From NCBI GenBank assembly GCA_964235705.1, contig CAXSDP010000016.1:1-64000 (forward strand): a stretch of DNA of 64,000 bases, given 5' to 3'. The notes beneath the pieces were generated by a model. That model ran no database searches. It saw only the letters and a program-made list of their open reading frames with translations, and had not been told where the DNA came from. The first letter of the stretch is position 1; each line of letters starts with the position of its first letter. Below are positions 8,128-16,993 of this stretch, piece after piece. Source of the stretch: RH-AL1 sp964235705 (lineage in GTDB: Bacteria; Pseudomonadota; Alphaproteobacteria; Rhizobiales; Beijerinckiaceae). A program made the position numbers and the translations under genes.

Positions 8128-8597
8128 CAGGTGGCCTCGCCGTGTTTCACGCGCCACAAGGCCAGCGCGGCACGAGCGGCGTCCCCGCCCTTGTCACCGC
8201 GCGCGGGGTCGGCGCGCTCGAGCGCCTGCGCCTCGTCCTCGACGGTGAGGATGCCGTTGCCGAAGCACAGCCTCCCCGCGACGGCGAGCTGCGTCAGGGC
8301 ACGGGCGCTCTCGTTGCACACGATCTCGAAATGGTAGGTTTCGCCACGGATGACGCAGCCGAGCGCCACCGCGCCGGCGTAGCCACCCTCGTCCATCCGC
8401 ATCGCCAGGGCCACGGGGATCTCCAGGGCACCTGGTACGCTGACCACGTGGACGCTCGCGCCCGCCGCCTCGAGCGCGCGCGTGGCGCCGGCGAACAGCA
8501 TGGCCCCGATATCGTCGTAGAAACGCGCTTCCACCACCAGGAAGCGCGCGCCACCGACGTGGACAGGCGTGGGGTCGGGACGGCGCGGTTCGGCCAT
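8127..8597 (-). CDS. ribH: 6,7-dimethyl-8-ribityllumazine synthase
   Basis: A 156-residue lumazine synthase that condenses 3,4-dihydroxybutanone phosphate with the ribityl-pyrimidine in riboflavin synthesis, forming hollow assemblies. Diagnostic segments are VVSVPGALEIP, LGCVIRGETYHFEIV with the catalytic histidine, and GILTVEDEAQA. It overlaps nusB by one base. The 106 bases between gor and ribH show no FMN-riboswitch-like structure that I can recognise. Confidence 0.95.
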   Translation of the reverse strand: MAEPRRPDPTPVHVGGARFLVVEARFYDDIGAMLFAGATRALEAAGASVHVVSVPGALEIPVALAMRMDEGGYAGAVALGCVIRGETYHFEIVCNESARALTQLAVAGRLCFGNGILTVEDEAQALERADPARGDKGGDAARAALALWRVKHGEAT

Positions 8598-8703
8598 AGG
8601 CGCGAGGCACTCTCAAGGATAGGATTGTTGGGACGCCCGTGGGTATCAAGCGCGTCGGGGAAGGGCAAGCGGCGCCGCGCCCCGGCGGGGCGGTTCGAGG
8701 GGC

Positions 8704-10149
8704 TCAGGACCGCTCGACGTCCGCCAAGCCCGGGCCGGCCGGCTCCTCGACGGAGCGCTCGTGACGGGCGCGCCGGGTGCGCATCGTCACCAGCTCCTCG
8801 GCGCTGGTCGGGTGCAGCGCGACCGTGTCGTCGAAGTCCGCCTTGGTCGCCCCCATCTTGACGACGATGCCGAGCACCTGCGCCATCTCGCCGGCGTCCT
8901 CGCCGAGCACGTGGACGCCCAGCACGACGTCGGTGCGGCCGTCCACGATGATCTTCATCACCGTCTTCTCGCTCCGGCCCGACAGCGTCGCCTTGAGCGG
9001 GCGGAAGCTCGCGGCGTAGACGTCGACGCACGGATAGGCGTCCTTGGCCTCCGCCTCGGTCAGGCCGACCGTGCCGATCTCCGGCGTGGCGAAGACGGCG
9101 GTGGCGATGGTCGTGTGGTCGACGGAAACCTTGCGGCCCCCAAACACCGTGTCGGCGAAGGCCTGCCCCTCGCGGATCGCGATGGGGGTGAGCGCGACGC
9201 GATCGGTGACGTCGCCGACGGCGTAGATCGAGGGCACGTTGCTGCGCGACCAATCGTCGACCTTCACCTCGCCCTTCCGCCCAAGCGCGACGCCCGCCTC
9301 GGCGAGGCCCAGGCCGCGCGTGTTGGGCGTGCGGCCGACCGCCATCAGGATCTGGTCGCAGGCGAGACTCGTGCCGTCGTCCAGGCTCACGGTCAGGCCA
9401 TCAGGCCCCTTGTCGATCCGCGTGACATTCGTGTTCGTCTTGAACGTCACGCCGGCGTGGGTGAGACCCTCGCGGACGCCGTCGCGCATGTCATCGTCGA
9501 AGCCGCGCAGGATGTTGTCGCCGCGCGCGATCACCGTGACCTGCGCGCCGAGCCGCGTGAAGATGGAGGCGAACTCGATGCCGATGTAGCCGGTGCCGAC
9601 GATCGCCAGCCGGCGGGGGAAGACGGGCAGGTCGAAGATCTCGTTGGACGTGATCGCGTGCTCGTGACCCGGCAGCTCGTCCTGCGCGTTCGGCACGCCG
9701 CCGGTCGCGACCAGGATCGTGCCGGTGCTGACCGTGCGGCCGTCGCCGAGCCGCACGTGGTGGGGATCGACGATCGTCGCCCGCGTGTCGAGGATGGTGA
9801 CGCCGGCCTTCTCCAGGTTGGTCACATAGATTTTGGACAGCCGGGTGATCTCGGCCTCCTTGCGGTCAACCAGGGTGCGCCAGTCGAAGGTCGGCTCGGG
9901 GACGGTCCAGCCGAAACCCCGGGCGTCGTCGAAGGCGTCGGTGAAGCGGCTGGCGTAGACCATCAGCTTCTTGGGCACGCAGCCGCGCATCACGCATGTG
10001 CCGCCGACGCGGAACTCCTCCGCGATGGTCACCTTGGCCCCGTGCTGCGCGGCGATCCGGGCGGCGCGGGTGCCGCCCGACCCGGCCCCTATGACGAAGA
10101 GGTCGACGTCGTGGCCCGAGCCAGCGTGGTCCGTTCCGGCGTGCGTCAT
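8704..10149 (-). CDS. gor: Glutathione-disulfide reductase
   Basis: A 481-residue FAD/NADPH oxidoreductase of the pyridine nucleotide-disulfide family. The FAD motif DLFVIGAGSGGTRAAR, the redox-active pair in GGTCVMRGCVPKKLMVYAS, the NADPH-binding GTGYIGIEFAS and the dimer interface HPTSAEELVTM with its catalytic histidine are all present. GCVPKKLMVY is characteristic of glutathione reductase rather than lipoamide dehydrogenase. It regenerates cytoplasmic GSH. Its ATG overlaps the DUF2059 stop (ATGA), so it is coupled to that gene. Confidence 0.95.
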   Translation of the reverse strand: MTHAGTDHAGSGHDVDLFVIGAGSGGTRAARIAAQHGAKVTIAEEFRVGGTCVMRGCVPKKLMVYASRFTDAFDDARGFGWTVPEPTFDWRTLVDRKEAEITRLSKIYVTNLEKAGVTILDTRATIVDPHHVRLGDGRTVSTGTILVATGGVPNAQDELPGHEHAITSNEIFDLPVFPRRLAIVGTGYIGIEFASIFTRLGAQVTVIARGDNILRGFDDDMRDGVREGLTHAGVTFKTNTNVTRIDKGPDGLTVSLDDGTSLACDQILMAVGRTPNTRGLGLAEAGVALGRKGEVKVDDWSRSNVPSIYAVGDVTDRVALTPIAIREGQAFADTVFGGRKVSVDHTTIATAVFATPEIGTVGLTEAEAKDAYPCVDVYAASFRPLKATLSGRSEKTVMKIIVDGRTDVVLGVHVLGEDAGEMAQVLGIVVKMGATKADFDDTVALHPTSAEELVTMRTRRARHERSVEEPAGPGLADVERS

Positions 10150-10724
10150 AGGTCGTGGCCCTTCTTCTTCATCTCTTCGCGGACCCTGGTCATCATGTTG
10201 ATGGAGATCTTCTGCTGCCAGGCCTGCATGCCCGACACGAGCTGGTTCAGGAACAAGGGCTGGGCACCCACGTACTTCTTGCCGGCGCCGCTGTCGAAGA
10301 AGGCGAGGATCGCGTCGATGTCCGTCTCGGACAGCAGCGTCGCGTAGATGCGGGCCGATTGGTCGATCATCTCGTCGGACTGCTTCTCGAACTCGGGCCT
10401 CAGCTTCTCAAGCACGGTGTCGGTGTCGGGGATCAGCTCCGGTCGCGACTGGGTCAGCGTGGTGCCGATCTGGTCCATGAACTCGGGAATGATGATCTGG
10501 AACGAGCGCGAGATCCCCGTGGCCAGGATCAAGCGGCGCGCCTTCGCGATATGGGCTGCCGAGGGCGTCGGGTCAACGATCGGCGGCGCGGGCACGGCGG
10601 CCTGCTGCGCGCCGATCCGCTGCGACTCGAGCTGCTGTGCCCGGGCGAACGGCGTCCCCATCGATCCTAGGACGACCAGCGTGGCCATCAGGCGGGCGAG
10701 CTTGCGTCCGAACGATCTCAACAC
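10146..10724 (-). CDS. DUF2059 exported protein upstream of gor
   Basis: A 192-residue protein with an N-terminal signal (ARLMATLVVLGSMG, cleavage near ARAQ) followed by a helical DUF2059 domain: IAKARRLILATG, TQSRPELIPD and FFDSGAGKKYVGAQP. The function of DUF2059 is not known; it acts outside the cytoplasm. The GTG at 10724 is chosen because GGAG lies four bases upstream and it opens the signal peptide; an in-frame ATG at 10820 would add 32 residues of unconvincing sequence immediately next to the rpiA stop. The stop overlaps the gor start by four bases, and the rpiA-DUF2059-gor order is seen in related bacteria. Confidence 0.85.
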   Translation of the reverse strand: MLRSFGRKLARLMATLVVLGSMGTPFARAQQLESQRIGAQQAAVPAPPIVDPTPSAAHIAKARRLILATGISRSFQIIIPEFMDQIGTTLTQSRPELIPDTDTVLEKLRPEFEKQSDEMIDQSARIYATLLSETDIDAILAFFDSGAGKKYVGAQPLFLNQLVSGMQAWQQKISINMMTRVREEMKKKGHDL

Positions 10725-10820
10725 GGTCTCCGGCTCGCTTCCATCCGTCAGGCCCGGTGCCGGGCGTGACGCTCGCCCCAAACCTTTCGCGTTCCTCCCG
10801 ACATCATCGAACCCTGGCAT

Positions 10821-11603
10821 TTATTGGTCTTCCGGGTGGCCGAGGATTGTCACGCCTTCGGGAGCCGCGCGGATCACGGCGCAGGCCATGCCGATGAAGA
10901 GGCCGTGCTCGACGACGCCGGGGATGGCGTTGAGCCGCGCCGCCAGCCTGTCCGGCTCGGCGATCCGGCCGAAATGGCAGTCGAGGATCAAGTGGCCACC
11001 ATCGGTCACGAAGTCCGTGCCGTCCGGCGCCCGCCGCGGCGTGACCGCGCCCTCGCAGCCGCAGAGCGCGCCCTGGCGCACGACCGCCGCGCGGGTGACG
11101 GCGAGGCCGAAGCGGTTGACCTCCACCGGCAGCGGGAAGCGTCCCAGCGTCTCGACCTGCTTGGAGGCGTCCGCGATGACGATCAGCCGCTTGGAGGCGA
11201 AGGCGGTGATCTTCTCGCGCAGCAACGCGCCGCCGCCGCCCTTGATGAGCCGCAGCGCGCCGTCGAACTCGTCGGCGCCGTCGATCGTCAGGTCGAGGAC
11301 CGGTTCCTCGTCGAGCGTCGCCAGCGGGATGTCGAGGCGGCGGGCGAGCGCCGCCGTTCGCTCCGAGGTCGGCACGCCCACGATCGACAGGCCGGCGGCG
11401 ACGCGTTCCCCGAGCAGGGTCACGAAGGCGGTGGCGGTGGTGCCGGTGCCCAGGCCGAGCCGCATGCCAGGGGTCACGAAGTCGAGCGCGCGGGCGGCGG
11501 CGGCCCGCTTGGCCGCGTCCTGGTCGGCCGTGACCCCCGCGACGTCGCCCCGTGCGGTGGCATGCGATGGTGGGTTTGGGTTGGGTTGGATCATGGCCGC
11601 CAT
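10821..11603 (-). CDS. rpiA: Ribose-5-phosphate isomerase A
   Basis: A 260-residue RpiA interconverting ribose 5-phosphate and ribulose 5-phosphate. LGLGTGTTATAF (phosphate loop), VPTSERTAALA, LTIDGADEFD and LIKGGGGALLREK, with the catalytic Asp and Lys/Glu residues, are intact. The N-terminal 20 residues are Pro/Asn-rich and not part of the fold. ATGs at 11603 and 11594 are both possible; the first has AGGA upstream. First gene of the minus-strand rpiA-DUF2059-gor group. Confidence 0.95.
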   Translation of the reverse strand: MAAMIQPNPNPPSHATARGDVAGVTADQDAAKRAAAARALDFVTPGMRLGLGTGTTATAFVTLLGERVAAGLSIVGVPTSERTAALARRLDIPLATLDEEPVLDLTIDGADEFDGALRLIKGGGGALLREKITAFASKRLIVIADASKQVETLGRFPLPVEVNRFGLAVTRAAVVRQGALCGCEGAVTPRRAPDGTDFVTDGGHLILDCHFGRIAEPDRLAARLNAIPGVVEHGLFIGMACAVIRAAPEGVTILGHPEDQ

Positions 11604-11738
11604 AGGTCCTCGCCGATCTGAAGAACGCGGGCGCAGGGGTCGTCAAGCCTGGCCCCCCTGGCACGGCCCAAGGAACGCTCGAAGGAACGCCCGAACCGTC
11701 CCATCCGCCATGCCACGGGGTCAACCCTCACCGCGACC

Positions 11739-12149
11739 CTACTTCGCCGGGGGCGTGCAAACCACGGCGTCGTTGAGGACGTAGCAGATCGACATGGTGC
11801 CGGTGCGCTGGTCGACGCGCCACACGCCGGCCTCCTGCTCGTGGTGGGACGCGACCAGCGCGTAATCGCTGGAGCCCTGCGGGCCGGCGCCCTGCCCCGG
11901 CGGATAGCACAGCGTCACCCCGACCGTCGCGCCGGTCTTCAAGCCGTATTGGCAGGCGCCGATCTCCCCCGTCGCCTTGTCGAGCCGGAAGATGCGGTTC
12001 AGGTCGATCTGCGGTGCCGCCAGGAAATCGTAGTTGCCGGCGGCGAGGGCCGGCACGGCGGGGATCGCGAGGGCACCGGCCAGGGCGAGGGAAGTGGGAA
12101 GGGCGAGGGTGCGAGCCAAGGACGGATGGCGCGAGAGGGGGAAGGGCAT
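11739..12149 (-). CDS. Small secreted protein of unknown function
   Basis: A 136-residue protein with a clear signal peptide (RTLALPTSLALAGALAIPAVPALA, cleavage near residue 36). The mature part has four cysteines, in GACQYG, VTLCYP, SICYVL and VVCTPP, spaced as two pairs, so probably two disulfides, and a repeated pattern in which a line of aromatic/charged residues is followed by a Cys-containing strand (RLDKATGEIGACQY and RVDQRTGTMSICYV). That internal similarity suggests two copies of a small beta motif. I do not recognise a named family. Divergent from gph. Confidence 0.7.
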   Translation of the reverse strand: MPFPLSRHPSLARTLALPTSLALAGALAIPAVPALAAGNYDFLAAPQIDLNRIFRLDKATGEIGACQYGLKTGATVGVTLCYPPGQGAGPQGSSDYALVASHHEQEAGVWRVDQRTGTMSICYVLNDAVVCTPPAK

Positions 12150-12313
12150 GGAAGGCTCCTCGGACCCGTGGGTCCGGCGATACGGGGCATGGTGGGGGTA
12201 TAGCCGACCGATCGGGCCAGCAAAACGGCGATGGTTCGAAGCGGCGCCACCCTCGATGCGCGCTTCGGCCGGCCCGCGCTTGCGGCATCGGCACCCGCCG
12301 GCTAAGCCGTCAC

Positions 12314-13018
12314 ATGCCCAACCCTTCCAAACCCAAACCGATCATCGTGTTCGATCTCGACGGCACGCTGGTCGACAGTGCCCCCGACCTGGTCGATTCG
12401 CTCAACGTCATCCTGGGACGCCAGGGCATCCCGCCGTTCCCGCTCGCGGAGGCGCGCAAGTTCGTGGGACGCGGCGGGCGGCAGATGATACGCCAGGGGT
12501 TGGAGGCGGCCGGCGCCACGGTGTCCGACGACCACCTGGAAACGATGTTCGCCGCGTACCTCGCCCACTACGAGGCGCATTTGTCGGTGAAGACGCGGTA
12601 TTATCCCGGCGTCGAGGCGGCGCTCGACGCCCTCGCCGCTTCCGGCCACACGCTCGCGGTCCTGACCAACAAGTACGAGAAGCCGGCGCGCATGCTGATC
12701 GCCGACCTCGGCGGGACCGGGCGCTTCGCCACGATCGCCGGCCAGGACACGTTCCCGATCTGCAAGCCGAACCCCGCCGCCCTGCGCCTGACGATCGCTA
12801 AGGCGGGCGGCGACCCCGCGCGCGCCATCATGGTCGGCGACACCGAGACGGACGTCGCCACCGCCCGCAACGCCGGCCTGCCGGTGATCGCCGTCGACTT
12901 CGGCTACGCGCCCGAACCGGTCGAACGTCTGCACCCGGACCGGGTCATGAGCCACTTCGACCAGTTGGCCGACGCCGTCACCGCGCTCACGGCGATGCTG
13001 CCGGTGGACGCCGGCTAG
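12314..13018 (+). CDS. gph: HAD-family phosphoglycolate phosphatase
   Basis: A 234-residue HAD hydrolase. Motif I is FDLDGTLVDS, motif II VLTNKYEKPA, motif III lysine in ICKPNP, and motif IV MVGDTETDVATARNA, in the Gph arrangement with a helical cap. It dephosphorylates 2-phosphoglycolate formed by oxygenation or DNA repair. Start ATG 12314 is the only one that gives the normal length. Located just before tRNA-Val; related HAD phosphatases cannot be fully excluded. Confidence 0.88.
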   Translation: MPNPSKPKPIIVFDLDGTLVDSAPDLVDSLNVILGRQGIPPFPLAEARKFVGRGGRQMIRQGLEAAGATVSDDHLETMFAAYLAHYEAHLSVKTRYYPGVEAALDALAASGHTLAVLTNKYEKPARMLIADLGGTGRFATIAGQDTFPICKPNPAALRLTIAKAGGDPARAIMVGDTETDVATARNAGLPVIAVDFGYAPEPVERLHPDRVMSHFDQLADAVTALTAMLPVDAG

Positions 13019-13112
13019 GATGGCGGGGACGGGGGACTTCCCTCGCCGCCGGATTGACGCTATGGACGCCGACATCGGTGCCGCGCGCTCGCGCGATGGC
13101 AGGTGACGGTTC

Positions 13113-13187
13113 GGGCGGTTAGCTCAGCGGGAGAGCATTCGCTTCACACGCGAAGGGTCACTGGTTCAATCCCAGTACCGCCCACCA
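13113..13187 (+). tRNA. tRNA-Val (CAC)
   Basis: A 75-nt tRNA including an encoded CCA. The acceptor GGGCGGT pairs with ACCGCCC; the D arm contains TTAGCTCAGCGGGAGAGC, the anticodon stem TTCGC/GCGAA encloses loop TTCACAC (anticodon CAC, reading GUG), and the T arm contains GGTTCAATCC. Discriminator A precedes CCA. Confidence 0.97.
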
Positions 13188-13352
13188 TCGTCTCGCCACG
13201 GACCGCACCGTACGGCCCCGGTTCCTCGATCCCGCGCATACGACTTCGTTCCGCCTCGCCGCGGTGCTCGTCATCTTCGCCGTTTCGCCGTGGTGCGGGC
13301 GATCGCGGGTCGACGACGCCGGCGGCGGCCGTTTCGCGCGAGGACGCCAACG

Positions 13353-15674
13353 TCAGGCCGCCGTCGCCGTCCCGACCAGGTCCGACGCCGGCTTGGGATG
13401 GCTGTAAAGGAAGCCTTGCAACTCCTCGCAGCCGACCTGGCGCAAACGGTCGGCTTGCTCCGACGTTTCCACGCCCTCGGCCGTGATCGTCATGCCCAAG
13501 CTTCTCGCCATGTCGCCGATCGCCTTCACGATGACTTGGTCGTCGTGCTTGCTGTCGAGGCTCCCTACGAAGGATCGATCGATCTTCACGCGATCGAACG
13601 GGAACCGGCGAAGGTAGCCGAGGCTCGAGTGGCCCGCGCCGAAATCGTCGAGCGAGACCCGCACGCCCATCGACCGGATCTGGCGCAGGATGTCCAAGGC
13701 GTTCTCGGCGTCTTCGATGAGCGCGGTTTCCGTGATCTCGACCTCGAGGCGCGAGGCCGACAGGCCGGAGCGCATCAGCGCGGACAGGATCGCCTGGGGA
13801 AGCTCGCGCCCCTTGAATTGCAGGGGTGACATGTTGACGGAGACCCTCAAGTGCGGCTCCCAGGTCGACGCCTCCGCGCAGGCTCGCTCGATGATCCAGG
13901 CGCCGATCGTCCCGATGAGGCCGCTCTCCTCGGCTAGCGGGATGAAAAGGTCGGGCGCCATCGTACCGAGGCGGGGATGGCTCCACCGGATCAGCGCCTC
14001 GTACCCGCTGATCGCGCCCGTCCCCGACATCACGAAAGGCTGGTAGTGGAGGACCAGTTCGTCGCGGGCGAGCGCTTGGCGAAGGTCCTGCACCATTCGC
14101 TGACGGTCCCGCAGCGCGCGATCGGCGTCGGGCGAGAAGACGCGGGTGGTGCCGCGCCCCGCCGCCTTGGCGCAATAAAGCGCTGCGTCGGCGTTGCGCA
14201 GCAGGTCGTCGACCGTTCCGCCGTCGGCCGGCGCGAAGGCGATGCCGACGCAGGCCCCGACCGTGACCCACTCGCCGGCGACGTCGATGGGCGCGCCGAT
14301 GGCCTCGACGAGTCGGCGGCCGAGCGCTTCCACGTCGCACGCGTCGCGGGTGCCTTTATGAAGCACGGTGAACTCGTCGCCGCCGAAGCGCGCCATCACG
14401 TCGCCGGACCGCACCAGCGCCCGCACACGCTGGGCCACGCTCACCAGCAGGGTGTCGCCGGCGGGGTGACCGTGACGGTCGTTGACGGCTTTGAAGCCGT
14501 CGAGGTCGAGGCAAAGGACCGCGAAGCCGCCGCCGCTGGACTGTTTGATCGCGCGGTCGACCGCCTCCCGGAAGAAGGTTCGGTTCGGCAGGCCGGTCAG
14601 GGCGTCATGGTGCGCCAGGTACGCGATGCGGGTCTCGGCCGCCTTGGCGGTCGAGACGTCGGTGCAAACGCCGCGGAAGCCGGCGAACGTGCCGTCGGGG
14701 GCGATCAACGGCTTCCCCGACAGCGACCACCATCGCGTGTCGTCGCCCAGCACGAAGGGGATCACGAGGTCGCGGAAGGCGCGTCGTTCCCCGACCCGCC
14801 GACGCAAGGCGTCGCCCGGACGTTCCCCGTCGGCCCCGCCAGCGAACCCGTGATCCTCCGGGTGCCGGTGGAACACCGCCTCGATGGCGGTACCCTCGAT
14901 GGCGGAAGCGGGTTGGTTCAGGGCCTGGGCGAAGCGCGCCGAGGGACACCGGTAGCGCAGCTCGGCGTCGACCTCCCAGAGCCAGTCGCTCGCCTGCTCC
15001 TCGAAATCCTTCAGCAGGAGCTGGATGGTCTCGCCTTGGCGTTCGAGTTCGATGCTTTGGCGCTGGCTCACCAGGAACGATCGCGCCTGTATGCGCGCGC
15101 CGCGCAGCGTGATGGCGGCGCCGCACAGGAGGAAGGCGGCCAGCAGCAGGTGATCCACCGCCTGTGCGTCTCCCGCCATCGGACCAGCGCCCGGATGGTG
15201 CGACAGGGCGGCGGCGGCCAGGAAGGCGATGATCAACCCGTGCGAGACCGCGATGAAGGCGGCGGAAGCGGAAGGGACGGCGGCGAGCGTGAGGGCGCCG
15301 CACCAGCTGACACCGGTGAGCAGGTAGATCAGGACGGTGAAATCGAGGCCGGACGTTCGCGTCAGCAACCAAGCCGGAACCCCGATGATGGTGAGCGCCA
15401 TCGCGGCGGTTTGGAGGACGCAGCGCCTGATCGTCCGCGCGGACACCGAGCGCGACCCCCACCGCTTGAACTTGCCGGCGTGATGGAGCGCGAAGGCCGT
15501 GAAGAGGTTGACCAGGATGAACCACCCGCCCATCAGGCGGAGGTGATCGCTGGCGAACCAAGCGGCGATCACGCATGAGAAGACGCCGTTGGCGACCAGG
15601 GTCGGCGGCAGGATGCGATGCAGTTCCCGCAGCTGACGCAGCCTGAGGAGGCCGGCGATGTCCTGGTCCGTCAT
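13353..15674 (-). CDS. Membrane GGDEF-EAL protein with PAS domain (cyclic di-GMP turnover)
   Basis: A 773-residue protein: about six hydrophobic segments (residues ~25-200), a PAS-type domain (~225-340) with VSTAKAAETRIAYLAHHDALTGLPNR leading into GGDEF (~345-505) and an EAL domain (~520-765). The cyclase signature GGDEF near residue 430 is intact, and RSGD five residues before it is an inhibitory I-site. EAL residues are also intact: EALIRW, NMSPLQF, EITETAL, DDFGAG, KIDRSF, EGVET. Thus either synthesis or hydrolysis of c-di-GMP is possible. The ATG at 15674 has AGGGA seven bases upstream; a TTG at 15701 is less likely. No neighbour suggests the signal it senses. Confidence 0.92.
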   Translation of the reverse strand: MTDQDIAGLLRLRQLRELHRILPPTLVANGVFSCVIAAWFASDHLRLMGGWFILVNLFTAFALHHAGKFKRWGSRSVSARTIRRCVLQTAAMALTIIGVPAWLLTRTSGLDFTVLIYLLTGVSWCGALTLAAVPSASAAFIAVSHGLIIAFLAAAALSHHPGAGPMAGDAQAVDHLLLAAFLLCGAAITLRGARIQARSFLVSQRQSIELERQGETIQLLLKDFEEQASDWLWEVDAELRYRCPSARFAQALNQPASAIEGTAIEAVFHRHPEDHGFAGGADGERPGDALRRRVGERRAFRDLVIPFVLGDDTRWWSLSGKPLIAPDGTFAGFRGVCTDVSTAKAAETRIAYLAHHDALTGLPNRTFFREAVDRAIKQSSGGGFAVLCLDLDGFKAVNDRHGHPAGDTLLVSVAQRVRALVRSGDVMARFGGDEFTVLHKGTRDACDVEALGRRLVEAIGAPIDVAGEWVTVGACVGIAFAPADGGTVDDLLRNADAALYCAKAAGRGTTRVFSPDADRALRDRQRMVQDLRQALARDELVLHYQPFVMSGTGAISGYEALIRWSHPRLGTMAPDLFIPLAEESGLIGTIGAWIIERACAEASTWEPHLRVSVNMSPLQFKGRELPQAILSALMRSGLSASRLEVEITETALIEDAENALDILRQIRSMGVRVSLDDFGAGHSSLGYLRRFPFDRVKIDRSFVGSLDSKHDDQVIVKAIGDMARSLGMTITAEGVETSEQADRLRQVGCEELQGFLYSHPKPASDLVGTATAA

Positions 15675-15911
15675 GGCAATCCCTGAGGCAATATGCCCCA
15701 AGATGGGGAGCAGACCCTTAGGATTGTCTTACTTTGGGGAAGGGAGGCGACGTTACAGTCTAGTTTGACTTAATACAGAAGTGGGACTGTCGAAGGTGCC
15801 GGCCCTCGCGCGATCTCCGGATTGAGAATTTCGACCACGATCGTGGATCGTCTTGGCCGCGGGTCGGGAGTTACCGCGACGCGCGGTTCGATCGGCGATG
15901 GCGGACCGTCG

Positions 15912-16412
15912 TCAGCGATGGGCCGGCTCCCGTCCAGCATAGGTCAGGCGCAGGCGGCTCAAGCCGACGCCGACGTTCACGCCGGTGGCGAAGGTGTTGG
16001 CGGCCGGGGTCAACACCACGCCCTGCCCCCCCACCAGCACGTCCGTGCCATAGCCGCTGACGACCGTCAGGTCGGCGCCTGCCCCGGCGAAATCCCCACC
16101 CAGCAGGCCGGGCGGCGCCGGGTCGGGGGTGCGCACGTCGTAGGTGACGGTGTTCGCGTTGGTCGGTCCGAGATCGACGCCGACCTTGCCGGACGACCCG
16201 AGGTAGAACTCCACCGTTCCATCGAACCGGCGCCACGTGCAGTTGACCGCGCGTTGCCCGACGACGCCGTAGCCGAAGCCGCCGGACACCGAGCAGCGCA
16301 TCTGGCCGTCCGCGTGCAAGCCTCGCGCGGCGGCGCTCGCCGGGCCGGCGGGCACGGCGGCGGCGAGGGTGGCACCGGCGAGAACGATGCCGGCAAGCGT
16401 CTTCGCGCGCAC
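15912..16412 (-). CDS. DUF992 secreted protein
   Basis: A 166-residue exported protein with signal peptide VRAKTLAGIVLAGATLAAAV (cleavage near ASAAA). The mature part has DUF992 features: two cysteines (MRCSVSGG, VNCTWRR) that would form a disulfide, EFYLGSSGKVGVDLG, and GYGTDVLVGGQG. Function is unknown; members are periplasmic proteins of Rhizobiales. The GTG at 16412 is preferred over the in-frame ATG at 16430 because a near-perfect ribosome binding site, AAGGAGGT, lies between them, four bases before the GTG. The 237 bases between this gene and the GGDEF-EAL start hold that gene's promoter region and nothing else I can identify. Confidence 0.85.
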   Translation of the reverse strand: MRAKTLAGIVLAGATLAAAVPAGPASAAARGLHADGQMRCSVSGGFGYGVVGQRAVNCTWRRFDGTVEFYLGSSGKVGVDLGPTNANTVTYDVRTPDPAPPGLLGGDFAGAGADLTVVSGYGTDVLVGGQGVVLTPAANTFATGVNVGVGLSRLRLTYAGREPAHR

Positions 16413-16551
16413 GTGGACCTCCTTGGTCATGGGGCGACCGCGAAGCTATGACTTGGCCGGGGAGGCCCAGCAAGCCCGACCGGCGAGCGCCACGCGTTTT
16501 CACCGGGGCCGTGACCCATTATCCGCGTCACCGCTGGCTCGCGGCTCGCGT

Positions 16552-16983
16552 TCAGCCGCGCGGGACCGGCCGCCAACCCGGCGGGGCCATCTCGAGCCCC
16601 TCGAAGCGGAAACCCGGGGCCACGGTGCAGCCGACCAGCGTCCACGCCCCGAGGCTCGTCGCGGTCTGCCAATGATGGGCGGGGACGACGAGTTGCGGAC
16701 GCTGGCCGGCGGCGAGGTCGGGACCGAGGTGGTGGCTGGCGGCGTCGTGGCCGTTGGGGCTCAACGTGATCACCAGCGGCGCGCCGGCGTGCCAGTGCCA
16801 GGTCTCGCACGCGTCGACGCGATGCCACTCCGAAACCTCGCCGACGTCGAGGAGGAAGTAGATCGCGGTCGAGGCGGCACGGCCGTCGACCTCGCGCGCG
16901 TCGCGGAACGTTTCGCGGAACCAGCCCCCCTCGGGGTGGGGTCGCAGGTCGAGCAGGGCCTTGACCTGCGTCGCGGTGCTCAT
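16552..16983 (-). CDS. Cupin-fold protein, DUF985
   Basis: A 143-residue DUF985 cupin. LRPHPEGGWFRETFR opens the family; AIYFLLDVGEVSEWHRVDACETWHWHAG holds the metal-type His cluster, and LVVPAHHWQTA the second. Members have a cupin barrel, some bound to small molecules; no general reaction is established. It ends the mgtE-cupin pair, 10 bases downstream of mgtE, so probably co-transcribed. Confidence 0.85.
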   Translation of the reverse strand: MSTATQVKALLDLRPHPEGGWFRETFRDAREVDGRAASTAIYFLLDVGEVSEWHRVDACETWHWHAGAPLVITLSPNGHDAASHHLGPDLAAGQRPQLVVPAHHWQTATSLGAWTLVGCTVAPGFRFEGLEMAPPGWRPVPRG

Positions 16984-16993
16984 GGGGCAGTCC

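Noticed and set aside
15696..15708. CCCCA-AGA-TGGGG hairpin in the GGDEF-EAL leader as a riboswitch
   Set aside because: Too small and isolated; no c-di-GMP riboswitch core is visible around it.
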